Shown here: piece after piece, positions 1 to 12,500 of the stretch
Layout of the letters: every line of letters starts with the position of its first letter
How positions within the stretch are numbered: the first letter of the stretch is position 1
Assembly (NCBI GenBank): GCA_022749755.1
Contig: CM040446.1
Span: 15,338,367-15,402,366 of the forward strand
Reading direction: 5' to 3'
Origin: Azadirachta indica
Lineage: Eukaryota; Streptophyta; Magnoliopsida; Sapindales; Meliaceae
DNA: 64,000 nt
Position numbers and translations under genes: made by a program
The notes under the pieces: model-generated
Database searches by the model: none
Told to the model about the DNA's origin: nothing
Seen by the model: the letters and a program-made list of their open reading frames with translations, nothing else

Positions 1-377
1 GGCGACAGTATTGCCGCTAATTTCTTCTAAATCTCCCGTTTGTATTGCTGCTCCGATCACCATGCACGCCACGCCTACCAAACACTGCCTTCTCCATTTC
101 TCCTCCCTTTGGCTGCATGCAATTGAAATCGAAATTAATTAATTAAACGTTGTTACAACATATATACATAGCTTCTTATAACGTAATATAATATAATTTA
201 ATAGACGAATGATTATTAAAAAAAAAGAAAAAAAATTAATAAATGGGGTTAGACTTACGATGAAATATTAAGTAGTACTGGTGGAGTTTGAGATTGGGTT
301 AAGGTAGTCATCGTCGTCGTCTTTGATGGGGGAGCTGGGGAGGAGAGACTTAGGCAGAAAGTAGAAGTAATGGCCAT
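1..377 (-). CDS. Plastid-targeted small protein, 5' part only (possible CHLOROPLAST VESICULATION homologue)
   Basis: Two exons are visible: exon 1 is 259-377 (ATG at 377) and exon 2 runs from 112 past the window edge. A GTAAGT donor and a TGCAG acceptor bound the intron. The N-terminus starts MAITSTFCLSLSSP and is rich in Ser/Thr without acidic residues, as in a chloroplast transit peptide. Exon 2 encodes a basic stretch (REEKWRRQ) followed by a hydrophobic segment (CLVGVACMVIGAA), probably a membrane segment. The C-terminus lies outside the window. The assignment to CV, a stress- and senescence-induced protein that destabilises chloroplasts, rests on this general look plus position: I recall the Arabidopsis CV gene At2g25625 beside the PP2C At2g25620, and a PP2C is the next gene here. 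The splice model is fairly secure; the name is not. Confidence 0.5.
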
Positions 378-1676
378 GTTTTCTTTTATGTGTTTCTTGA
401 ATTGAAAGGAAATTCAAAAGAAAAAAAGAAGAAAATGTTTATATTTATAAAAGTAAAGAGGAAGTAGAAGAGTATAAGACACAGTGGCTGTTCAAAATAC
501 GGTAACTCAAATTAAACAAAACGGTGGGGTGGAATTGGAGTATGTGGAAGAAAGGGACGCGTGGCTGTTGTCGTGGGGTTGTAGCGCATATAGTTTTGGG
601 TTGGGGACGCGTGTTGGCAACGTCTTTCTGTCGACGCCACGGAGACGTGTAATTTCCTAACTCAAGATATTTATTTCATATTTGTGAAACTACATTTCTT
701 ATTAAGTGCTTTTAATTGTTCATTTATCGTATATCACTTACGTCTGCCTTTGGGCCCAGAAGAATCATAGCCCATTACCAGCTTTACATCTTTCATTTTT
801 CTTATTTTAATTTTAGCAAGAAAAATACCATTTATTTTATAAATGTGTAATAATGTACAAAAGATCAATAAAAATGATTTATATATTTTTTGAAATTAAA
901 GAGGGATTTTTCATTTTGTAGTAATATAATAATATACACCTACAAAATTCATATACAAAAATACGGGAATTGACACATGGTCTCATGTCGCACTATTCAT
1001 TAAATTAATTTAATTAATTATAACGAAAAAAAAAAAAGGATCGTAATTAAGCATGTGTCACCCACATAATTAAATCAGTCAAATCAACAACTGAAGAGCA
1101 GCATTTGAAAAAGGTTGCCATTAATGTTATTACTAAAATCTACCAAGAATTTACGTACCTTTCCCTTTTCCTGTAATTTAAAATCAATTACACCAACCAC
1201 AATTGCTCCCGACGATGTCGTTTTCGAAGAACCGACCAGTTAGAACTCCGCATTCACCAAATACCAGGATCCTCGTGTCAATCGCCCAAAATCTCTCGCT
1301 CTCTCTTTCTTCCGTGTCCCTAGATCTCAACAGTGCTGTCTCTAAAACCCTAATTTCTATTTCCGTAAACCCTAAATAGCACAATTTCACTAGAATTTTT
1401 TTTTGTTTTAGTTCCTAAAACTTCGAAATTTCCCCTTTAACTACACGCTATCGAAACCCTAGAAAAAAGGATTTTCTTTTTCCTTTTCAGCTTTTCAGTT
1501 ACTACTAAAATTCTCTTCAGCTAGCAGTTAGTCAACTCTTTAACTCTCCGACCCACAGAATTTCTACCCAAGTATACTTTTTGGCCCTGACTTTGATTTC
1601 ATTGATCTCGGCCTGAGTTAAGTCGTTGATCCATTCATTGAGTATCAGGTTAGAGTTGATGTGATGGTGGAACAAA
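378..1676. promoter_or_regulatory. Divergent intergenic region between the CV-like gene and the PP2C gene
   Basis: This region lies between two head-to-head genes, so it should hold both promoters. On the minus strand a TATAAATA box is at 442-449, about 65 bp upstream of the CV-like ATG. Two identical GGGACGCGTG motifs are at 554-563 and 604-613, each holding ACGCGT, which fits the vCGCGb CGCG-box bound by CAMTA factors. An ACGTGT (ABRE-like) core is near 645. Nearer the PP2C start, an ATG directly followed by TGA (1659-1664) and an overlapping nine-codon upstream ORF (1664-1690) precede the chosen start. Site functions are inferred from motif matches only. Confidence 0.4.
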
Positions 1677-4600
1677 ATGGAGGAAAGTGAAGGGACTGGT
1701 AGTGTGGAAAATGGGAGTTCCAGCGAGGGTCGTCCACCAAACCCTCTTACGACGGCCTATCGCAAGTGTTTGAACACTGATCGTGTGGTGGTGCCCTGTA
1801 AGAAGTCGCTTGTTCGTCATGCGTCCCTTGTGAGAATATATATTTTCTAAAATTTTGGTTTTTTATTTTTTTTTTTAAGCGATTGTTGAATTGATTTGAC
1901 GTACAAATCTTGACATCCAAATCTTGACATACAAACTCCATATTTTGTTAATTGATTTTAAAAGTTCTTTTTCACGTAATATTTTAGTGTACTTTTTTTT
2001 TCTGGTCTCCATTGTTTAATTATTTTGGTGGCATGTAGTGTATTTATAATTGCATTGTTGAACTGGAGGATGTTTTGGTGTGATGTGACGAATGGTAGGA
2101 ATATTGTGGGCAATGCACCTTTTTATTAATTTTTCTTTTTTGTTTTTTGGTATACATTTTTTTTTAATTACAGAAACATGTTCTCGAAACAAGGAACTGA
2201 ATTGAAGATGTCTGTGAGGAATGACTTAAGTGAGAGAATAAATTATTGAATTTGGCATGATGGCATATGTAAGAAGTGGGAGTGTTATGAAGAAATTAAC
2301 ATGAAAGAAAGTTAGGTGGAAACGGATCTGCTCCCAGTATGTACCAGTAATCGGTTTCTGATTCTGCGTTGTAATAATATTTTGCTTCAATTGGGTCCGC
2401 ACACTTGGGTTCTAGTATTCTAGAGGGCTTGAACATGTCTCACCTTCCTTTCTCACAAACTAGCTTCCCTTGTGAAATAGAGATTCTGGAGAAAAACAAA
2501 ATATAAATTGGTTGAGGTTGTAAGCTTATATATGTGTTCTGTATAGATCCCAGTAGTGATATAGAGTATTGTAATTTTAATATATTGAGGTTAGGGTTGG
2601 TTTCATTTTACTTGTAATTTTAGTGGTGTATTATCCTCAATATTATAGCATTAAACTTTACATATGAGCTATCTATCTGTTCCTTTGCTGTTATAAATCC
2701 AGAGTTTCTTTTTTAATTTTGGTCTATTCTTGCATGTTATGTCTAATGTATTGGATAATATATTTAGCAGATCTCAATTCTTTTAGATTGGATACTATTG
2801 TTTGCGTAGAGTGCTAAACATATAATGGTTTGTACCTTCCAGTTTTGAGTGATTATTTTGAGCCACTGTATATTTGAGGTGATTTGAGAAGTATCATGAC
2901 CTAGTGCTGGATATTTTTCTTGTATGTGAGAATTTTATGTCTTTTTTGAATTCCTTTAGTAGGCTTATATGCTTTCTTAAGGGTCTTACTGGCGGGTTTA
3001 GCAGGTGAGGACAACGGCATTGGATGTTTCTGTTGAACCTGTGCTTGGAGTGGAAAATAACGAGATGGAGTTCATTCCAGTTATCCGCTCTGGAGCATGG
3101 TCTGACACTGGACTTCGGACAACCATGGAAGATGTGTTTTTATGCGTTGACAATTTTGTGCGTGATGGGCTCAATAGTTTAACTGATGGGCCCAGTGCCT
3201 TCTATGGGGTATATTTTCTGCTTATGTGCATCGACTTTTATGGTTGTGGAAGTTATTGTGCTACGGATTGTAGTGGCATTAATGTTGTTTTATTGCTTGT
3301 GTTTCTTAATGCTGATTTGGTTTGGTTTTTAATTAGCCAAAGTACCTTTTTAATGTTAAAAGCTATTTTCAAATATTAGGATGTTGTTTGGTTGGTACTA
3401 GAGAAAAACTTTTGAGAATTAAAAAAGTCGTTTTCTTTTTATTGGAAGAAACCTAAAATTTGCGCTTTCGGTAGTAGAGCCTTTTGAATTTTTTTAAAAG
3501 GCAGAATTGTCTAAAATACCTTTATTTTGTTTTAAAAATTTTATGTTATTTTTTAAAATAAACATTAAAAACTTGTCTATTAAAATAATTACTTCATTTT
3601 TTCCGAAAGTTATTTGTGTTAACTAAACAAGTAATACACTTTTATTAAGAACTTTACTTATAGAAGTTCTATTGGTAAAAGGTCTATTCCAAAAACGTTT
3701 GTTTGAAAAGTTATATTAAATGAACCCTTAATCATGCTACTTTTGCATGATTTTTAGCATGATGAGTAGGGGAAAATATTTGAGGCCTGCTCTTCAAAAG
3801 ATTAAAAAAAAGGTTCTTATTAGGTTTCTTGTGCTGGTGACTGATACTTTCCATGGGAATCAAGATAGTCAAGATAGAAACATTCATTTTTGACACATTG
3901 TATTCTTTGGAATTTTAACATATGTTCCATTCTGTTGATCAGGTGTTTGATGGGCATGGGGGAAAACATGCTGCAGACTTTGCCTGCTATAATTTGCCAA
4001 GATTCATTATTGAGGATGAAGAATTTCCCCAGCATGTTGAGAGGGTTGTTTCTTCAGCATTTCTGCAAACTGATGCTGCCTTTGCAGAAGCTTGCTCCTT
4101 GGATGCTGCCCTTGCTTCTGGTACCACAGCGTTGGCTGCTATTGTACTTGGGAGGTTAGTGTTTGTCAACTAACTGAATACACTTGCTATGATTTCAATT
4201 TTATGCTAACAGTCTCTTGAATGACCTCTGGCAGGATAATATTTTCTTTTTGGCCTAATGTCCTTGTGATACTAACCCAAATGGTACCTATCAGTCTATA
4301 TCTTCTTTATTGACAATTGACATGATGCACTTTGTGAATAATTGCAAAATGCTGGATCATGTTTTACCGTTGTTGACGGTGTACTCAGATGCAATTATTA
4401 TCACTTTTTCTTGAGTGCGGTGTACTAAACTTGAGAAATGAATGACCCATTGTAGAATAATGGGGATGCTGTACATGCAAATTTAAGCTGCTCTGCTATG
4501 TAGGATTGGTTTGTTTGCCAAGTTTCGGCGTTTTGACTTAATCTAACTGCTTTCCTGAATCAATCCATTTCCCTCTCTTCCTTCCCCATCCTTTCTGTTT

Positions 4601-5644
4601 TGGTAACAGTAATACCATCAAGATATGTACTATAAGTCAATGAACATTCCTTTTAGCATTTGGTACTTTTTATTAATGGATCAATGTTAACTTAAGTATT
4701 TGGTGCCTATTCTAACAATACAACAAGGTAGATCTGGAGTTTAAAAGAATTTGGGCAGAGACCTACTGCTGTAAATCATAAAGTGCCTGAAATATGGCCA
4801 AAAGTTGGAGTGGGAATCTGTTATAGGACTTCCTGTGTTAATATTATTTCACATGAAAAATGTCAATGAAGTGAAGTTGGGAAGTTGTTTATTTCTGAAA
4901 TGTTATGTTCTATTTGTTTATTTCTTCTCAGTGTTGTTTGTGACGTGCCAAATTCAGTAGTCCATTTTCAAAATTTGGGGTTTTTAAGAATGTGGGTTCA
5001 TAAAGATCAAAGTTTCTTAATGAGCTGGTGTCTGTTTCGTTGACTTGGATTCCTTTTTCGTTCTTTGTTTTGGTGACAGGTTGTTGGTGGTGGCAAATGC
5101 TGGAGATTGTCGAGCAGTTTTGTGCCGCCGTGGTAAAGCAGTTGAAATGTCAAGGGATCACAAGCCTATGTGCAGCAAAGAAAAGAGGCGCATAGAGGCA
5201 TCTGGGGGTTATGTCTATGATGGTTACCTCAATGGGCAACTCAATGTAGCTCGAGCTCTAGGAGACTGGCACGTGGAAGGAATGAAAAGTACAGATGGGG
5301 GGCCACTCAGTGCAGAGCCAGAGCTTATGAAGACAAAACTGACTGAGGAGGACGAATTCCTCATAATAGCATGTGATGGGATCTGGGATGTGTTTAGGAG
5401 CCAAAATGCCGTGGATTTTGCTCGGCGGAGGCTTCAGGAGCACAATGATCCAGCCATGTGCAGCAAGGATCTCATTGATGAGGCATTGAAGAGAAAGAGT
5501 GGAGATAATTTAGCTGTAGTTGTGGTTTGCTTCCAATCCCAACCACCTCCAAACTTGATTGCTCCACGATCAAGAGTTCAGAGGAGCTTTTCTGCTGAGG
5601 GTTTGAGAGAGTTGCAAAGTTTCTTGGATAGCTTAGGAAATTGA
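1677..5644 (+). CDS. Protein phosphatase 2C (PPM family), DBP1/PP2C-22-like
   Basis: Four exons join in frame: 1677-1829, 3005-3208, 3943-4154 and 5080-5644, giving 377 residues. This is a Mg/Mn-dependent Ser/Thr phosphatase. Motifs in order are RSGAWSDTG and TTMED (exon 2), VFDGHGG at residues 120-126, ASGTTALAAIV, VANAGDCRAV, SRDHKP, ARALGDWH, ACDGIWD and KSGDNLAVVVV. The acidic metal-binding positions of the fold (the ED of TTMED, the Asp of DGHGG, and the Asp residues in CDG and GDN) are all present, so it should be active. The N-terminal 50 residues are Ser/Gly-rich and then basic, as in the DNA-binding phosphatase DBP1, to which I assign it by similarity and by its neighbours. The start is the first ATG in frame with the conserved domain; two short upstream ORFs precede it. 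Intron 2 carries a MITE (3379-3727). Confidence 0.9.
3379..3727 (+). mobile_element. MITE, Tourist-like (PIF/Harbinger type), copy A, in PP2C intron 2
   Basis: A 349-bp AT-rich segment begins GGATGTTGTTTGGTTGG and ends AAATGAACCC. It is flanked by TTA at 3376-3378 and 3728-3730, the target duplication of PIF/Harbinger MITEs. It has no coding capacity. The segment at 22740-23163 is a related copy in the opposite orientation: both share the AACTTTTCAAA/TTTGAAAAGTT ends and an internal AATTACTT-Trich region. The terminal repeats are degenerate. Confidence 0.6.
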
Positions 5645-6568
5645 GATGGTGACAGAATGCATTTATTTTTATTTTTATTTTCTGGTCTTTCTTTACTCCC
5701 TCCCGATTTAATTGTAGTTTTAGTTATGGAGAGAATTGAGTTTCAAGTGTAACATATGCAGCGGCAAGTTGATAACATAAATATGTTCTCATTCACATTA
5801 TTTAGGTACAATTATTTACTTCATCATGTGCCTGGTATTTTCAATTATTCAACTTTCAAACAGCACAATAATCGTGGTGGGCATTGTTTTGTTGTGTCAT
5901 ACAATCCTCAACTCTTGTGATGTTTGGTGTTTTGATGTGCTATGGTTCACAGGTATCGTTTGCTGTTTATTTGGTCTCTTTCTTCTCTTCCTTCATTGTT
6001 CTATTAAAAATCGACTGGCGTTTGAAGGGTTGTAATCATCTTGTGGTATTGGTTAAGATTTTAAAATCCATGCATCTTCAATTGATCGCTCGTGAATATC
6101 ATTAAGGTCACGGGAATTTATCCATTTGGATTGTATGTATGACTGTACTTTTAGCTGTTGCTGGTGAGGTTAGGTAATGATGATGGTAAGATTAAAATCC
6201 TAGTTCGCATAGAATTGGATGGGAGCCAAATGCAAGCATTATAAGGTTGGTAAAATTAGCAAATCCTGACAAGAATAAGGAGGCTTCTTACAGAAAAATT
6301 CTGTTATTGCTTTTTGTATCCTATGTATATTTATATATATCTCTAACGCATACAACTGAAAGGAGGGAAAAGAAAAAGAAAAATACACAAAAAGATGTAT
6401 ACATTATTAACTTAAGACAAAAGTCTTGCATTCAACATTTCTTCTGGGACTTGACTCTGAAGAGGTATAGATTGCATTTCCCTACTGTTTGAAATTGAGC
6501 AAAACATAATAATCAGACTTGATGTATAATTATTCTTAGCAGTCGGTATACGCATATGTATACCATCC
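5645..6568. other. Intergenic, 3' ends of PP2C and PDR gene 1 facing each other
   Basis: This is the convergent spacer holding the 3' UTRs. The part at about 6243-6430 aligns by eye with 26818-27010 downstream of PDR gene 2 (shared TTGCTTTTTGTATC, ACAACTGAAA and CAAAAAGA tracts). The PDR duplication therefore included the 3' flank. No other gene is supported here. Confidence 0.5.
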
Positions 6569-9500
6569 TCATCTATGTTGGAAGTTGAATGCCTTGATTG
6601 AATAGGCAAAGGTGATTCCGAAGAGCACAGCTATTCCAATATGTACCACTGCAACAACTCCTATTAAATTGGGGTCATACCCAAAATAACTGCTCACAAA
6701 ATCTGCAACCTTTTCACCTGATTCTAATGTATCATTTATGTCTCCGAATTGTGAAGCAACCATTCCGTACAATGTCCAAGAGACCGGGCAAATCCAATAG
6801 TACCATCTCCACCAAATTGGAATCCTCTATTAGAGAAGGAGTTTAGTCCTCATTAAGCAGTTTCTTTTTGAGAATTTGAGAGAAACAGAAAGGAACAAAA
6901 TGAAACATAGGGATTATTGTAAATTATAGTAACTTACTGTTCGAGGAATGAGAAACCCGGAAAAAAGGTTCCACAATACGTAGAAGGCAGAGGAAATTAT
7001 GGCAGCAATGTTGTGGTTGGGAGTAACTGCCACAGTCATCATCCCGTAGAATGTGAAGTACAAAAATGTGAAGTACATGAAGAAGAGATACCAGAGAAAT
7101 TTGCCTAATGTCCAATCGAATCCGATCATGGCATATACTAAAATGCCATATATAAAAGTCTGTATGAAGACATGGGGAAGCTCAATCACTACCTGCAAAT
7201 CAATGACATTCGGTAATACAACATAGTGATCAACTGCCTGGAGCATTGAAAAAAGTTTTACATTTTGTAAAAAGTAAGAGAAGATTATTGTCATTGAAGT
7301 TTCGTCCACAAGACTTTGCTAAATTTTACAAACCAAGACAAAATATAATACCTGTCCAAAGGCATATGGTAAAGCTGAATACATTCTGGCTGCTCTTTCT
7401 CTGTAGAAAACTGTTCTCTCAACAGCCACAACTGGCTGTACTGATGTTGCATTTTGTACCCCAATGAAGAGAATAGCAGCATACATTGAGCCCATTGCAT
7501 TGAAGAGATCTTGTTTGATTGTTCTAAAGTTACCAAAAGTTTGATAAGAATTAGAAACCGAGGTGAGACAATTTGACTTTCAATGTGCAACTTACATCAT
7601 ATTCCTCATACCTCTTGGAGCCAATATCCCAGAAAATTGTCCCAAACATCAAAGCTATGAATGTTGTAAAAAGAAGCCGAACTGCCGTGTATGGTGGATT
7701 TCTCCAATATGACAAATGCTGTTTCCATAGACAAGCCATGCATTGTGTGAAGAAAGACTGTGAATATTTGGTGCTAAAGTATAGATTTTTTGATCCTGGT
7801 AGAGGTGTACTTAGTTCTTTGATCAATTCTTTGTTTCTCCTGCATTACACAAGATAACATACTATTCTGTTAGTAGAAAAGTAGAACACCAAAAGTTATA
7901 CGCTGTCACAAAGTTCTGAAAACTTTGATCTCGTACATTCCGGTTCAGTCAATCAGACTTCTTTTAGTGGATAAAATCTTGTTGCAATGCACACCAATGT
8001 CTGTCTTTGGCTAGTTTTGAAATATAATTCAAAAGAGAATTTTAAAAAATGCCAATACCAGTAGTTTTTCATCCAATTCTGAAACTTTAGAGGTTGCATA
8101 CCTGCATAATTCTGAGATTTTGTAGACATCAGCGAAGTTGATTCCAAGAGTTGCTTCTTGTGCTGGTGATGTAACCTCCAACATCCAAGTTGCAGGATTG
8201 TATCCATCTCTAATCTTAGGCACTCCGTCAATTCCCTTGAAGAATAGTGACATTATGTGTCATTAATCACCCGATATTTTTTTATAAAGAACTGATCTTT
8301 AAGATTTTTAAATCCTAAATGTTTTGGCCTCACCTCAAAGTACTCGATCAGTTGGGAAGAATAACGGCCTAATGGACCAACATATATCTCTTCACCTCCC
8401 CATTTCAGAAGGAGTAGCTGAAATGCAACATAATAATTACTATTTATTTTATTTTATGGTAATTACAAATTGACTGTTCATTGCCAATGAATTAAGAAGA
8501 TATCTTACCTCATCAAAAGCATCAAAGATATCAATGCTTGGCTGGTGGATGGTGCAAACCACAGTCCGTCCTGTGTCCACCGTGTTCCTCACCGTTCTCA
8601 TTACTATAGCCGCTGCCCTGGCGTCTAAACCAGAAGTTGGCTCATCCATAAATATTATAGATGGGTTGGCAACGAGCTCCACTGCAATTGTGAGCCTCTT
8701 TCTCTGTTCGGTTGAGAGCCCATTCACGCCAGGCAATCCAACAAGTGCTTCCCTTATTGGGTTCAGCTCCACAAGTTCCATTACTTCCTCAATAAACATC
8801 TGCAAACCAAGAATTAAAACCTGGTCAATAATCTGATAACATCTAATAGAACCAAAAATGATTAATGCTTACAAAGTGTTCCTTTGAATTAGAAAGTGCT
8901 GCTGGGTTTTTTCAACGTAAAGAGAAGAAAATTGATCATTATCTATAAACATTACCCTTCTCGCATCAGAATCAACCTCAGGGGGCAATCGAAGCCAAGC
9001 AGAATAAATCAAGGACTCATAGACTGTAACATGAGGAGAGTGGATATCAGTTTGTTCACAGTATCCTGATATGCGAGCAAATGTTTCTTGCTCCTTTGGA
9101 TACCCAGATATTGTGATTCTACCGCTCATATATCCACCTGTTTTCCTTCCAGCCAAAACATCCATTAGAGTGGTCTTGCCAGCACCACTGACACCCATTA
9201 GAGCTGTGAGGACACCTGGCCTAAAAGCACCACTCACACCCTTCAGAAGTTCTAGCCGATTCTCAGGAATAGCTTGTGCTTTCATTTCCTGCAAACAGAA
9301 TAATGATTTCATTATGCCATATCAGCGCAGTAATAACTAACATAGCTAAATCATTGTTTAGCTTGTGAAGCTATCCCTCGGTGATGTTATCGCATGATAT
9401 TATTGGTTTGTGCAACTCTAGTGTTGAAATTCATGCGTAATTTGAATGATCTTTCGTAATTTAAACCAATTTTCTAACATTTCTCTACATCTCATAATTT

Positions 9501-12500
9501 CAGTTATTTGAAACTTGAGAGCACCTGCGGCATGTCTACTGCATATCTGATATCATCAAAAGTTATAGAATGAGGTTCAAACGGAAGAATCATTCCCCGC
9601 TTTGTTTTCTGATCTGCTTCACTAAAGATTCCCTCTGGCACAGACAATGTCCTAGATGATACATTTCTATGACTTTCATTACCAGTTTCTGCATATTCTT
9701 CTCCAGTTCTGCAATTATTTTTCCCAGCCAATGCCTCTTTGGATAATAATGCCTGAGGCTTCCCAAATGCTGCAGCAAGTTACTCCAATAATCAGAACAT
9801 TAACCTGAGTTTTTAAAACTCGGAAATGTAAGAAGATGTTACTCACGGTCAAGATACTTTAGAGCCAAGGTAAAAAGGAAATTGAACAGAAGAACATATC
9901 CGATCAAAGCTCCTACTCCAATCCAATACCAATATGCTTCTGGGAAAAGGGCACGAGTCTTCAAGATTTGAACTCCTAATGGTTCTGTGGAATTGGGAAG
10001 AATCTAGAACCCAAAAGTTTGAAAAGAAGTTAGCCACAATTGATCAAGTTCTGGACTATTTTTTCTGTCATCCTAAACCCATGTCTTCTCTAACTGAAGA
10101 AAAATGAACTTACTTTATTCCAGCTCTTCCCAAGAAACTCGTTTACAGCTATTGCATTCTGTCCATACATCATTGGAGAGAACCAATAACCCCACAACCA
10201 CCATTTCTTTACATTATCTGATGCAAATAAACAAAGCTATCATCAGAATTCTATTCACATCTCCATGAAGAAATTAATTAGGTTGAATTGTGTTATCGAT
10301 TCACCTCTTGATAAGATAAATCCACCCATAACCATGATTGTAAGTAAAGCAAATGAACTAATTGTGTTTGCAACAATTATATTCCTTCCAATTGCAGCCA
10401 CTAATCGAAACAGTCCAGAAGCCATCTGATTTACGCATAGGAGTAAAAGGTACTGCTTGAAAAACCTGATAATTTAAAAATAACTCAAAGTTACATAAGC
10501 CAAAAACAGAAACTTGAAGACTTTGAGTTCATTTTACTCACCTTCCAGTGTCGGGATCAAAGCCTATAACATAGTAAGTCAGGAACACCCAAATCCCAAC
10601 TTCAATAAAGGATATTGGTATCTTAAGCATCCAGGTAGATAAAGAGTATGCCCATGAAGGAAAGAAGAGAAGATCCCTGTGCTTGTAAAAGACAGGAAGT
10701 TTCAAGGTAGTCATGGCAAGCTCTGAGAATCCGTTAAGCAGTAAAGACACGATAGCAAAGAACATAGCTCCCATATAAATCCCACCATCTTCTACCGTGT
10801 CCCGGCGCATCTCAGTTCTCATAAACAAAGTCATTGTTACTGTAGTCGCAAAAAGAATCTGAAAATTGAAAACCAACAGCAAGTCATATTAAAATCCACA
10901 ATCCTCTACTGTGTACCGGCCCATCCTAATCTCATAATGTAGACAAATAAGTAGGTTTATTATCAAGACCAGAATTTAATGCTTGAATGCTACTCACCTG
11001 AATCATTTTGAAAATGTAGACAAATGAGTTCCTCTTCATGAGCAAATATTCTCTTGCAAAGCAAGCTGTCAAGAGTTCCTTCTTGCTAGCGCCATAATTC
11101 TTAGTTGTTAGAGCAGCAGGGTGGCATTTGGACTTGTCAAATGGAGTAGCAAGTTCATCTCCTAGTTTTCGGCCAACATGAAATGATTGAAAAGCTTCAG
11201 CAAATTCCTTGACATTAACAAAGTTATACGGTTCATCTTTATTCGCCCAGTATTGCACTTGATCCTTCCTTGAAGTTACCTATATCAACCCCATCAGAAA
11301 TGAACAAAACTTTTCATACCAGTTGGTTCTAAACATTGAAAGAGTATACAAAAACAAAATTTCTTCTAAAATTGTCTAATTTCGAATTTACTTCTTGTAA
11401 GAAATCGGCAACTCCTTTCCTCTCAGGGCACTTGAAGCCCATGCATTCAAAGAATTCTAGCACAGATTCACGGGGACCCTGATAGACAATTTGCCCATCT
11501 GAGAGAAGAATTATATCGTCGAACAGTTCATAGGTTTCTGGTGCTGGCTGGAGAAGAGAGATAACAGCTGTTCCATTGAGGATGTGAATGGATTGCCTCA
11601 GAGAGTTCACTATTTGGTATGTTGTTGAACTATCCAAACCAGTTGAAATCTCGTCCATGAAAAGCGCTTGTGCCTGTCCGACAAGCATTTCCCCTGTTAC
11701 ATTTTTGTCCAAATAAATTTCAGAGGAAGCCGCAAACTTGAGCATAAAATATGAAATTTACCGAAAATTGAGCAAAAAGATGACGCAAGCATACAACTTA
11801 CCTGTTGTGAGACGCTTCCTTTGTCCGCCGGAGATTCCACGTAGCATTTCGTCTCCTACAATGGTATCGGCACACACTTCGAGTCCCAAAATCTGCAAAA
11901 ATATTTTAAAGTCATGAAGCCACCGAGAAAACTTAACCCATCGTGAATTCACAGTTGAATCCTGAAATTTTGAAGTGTATGAGTTTGTTTTAAACCATTT
12001 CATAGACATATACTAATATGATGACTAATTTAATTACAGAATAATCAGGATTTCAGATCTCATCTCTATTTAAACCTATTTTATTTGAATAGAATAGATA
12101 GACAGTGTGCAGACTGGCACCTTGAGAACATAATCTGTAACTACATTTGTTTGCTGCCCTTCTAATGCTGCAGCCTTCATAAAAAGATCGATGTCAGGAT
12201 TTGGCTTGATATTCGCAGCCTTTTCTCTTCTGGACAGCTCTGCTAACATGTCTGCAAAATTTTCGTAGTACAGACAACTCAATTCAGACTCAGAATCATT
12301 GCTTCACTAACCATATCTAAAGTTCACTAACCATATCGGTGTCCGACTCCTTGACATCTTGCTGAAAAAGCTACAGTCTCTCTTACTGTCATTTCTCCTA
12401 TATGGAGATCATACTGACTTATAAATGCTGATGTTCTCTGTGGTACAAACTCTTCTATTCCATGTCCATTGTATGTAACTTTCCCCGAAACCTGAATGGC

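Noticed and set aside
5826..6105. Open frames just after PP2C
   Set aside because: Poly-T-rich frames in the 3' flank with no conserved motif or splice logic; chance.
8534..8836. Plus-strand frames opposite PDR exons (also 29070-29348 and 9071-9340)
   Set aside because: Antisense shadows of strongly conserved ABC exons; their similarity to each other merely reflects the gene duplication.
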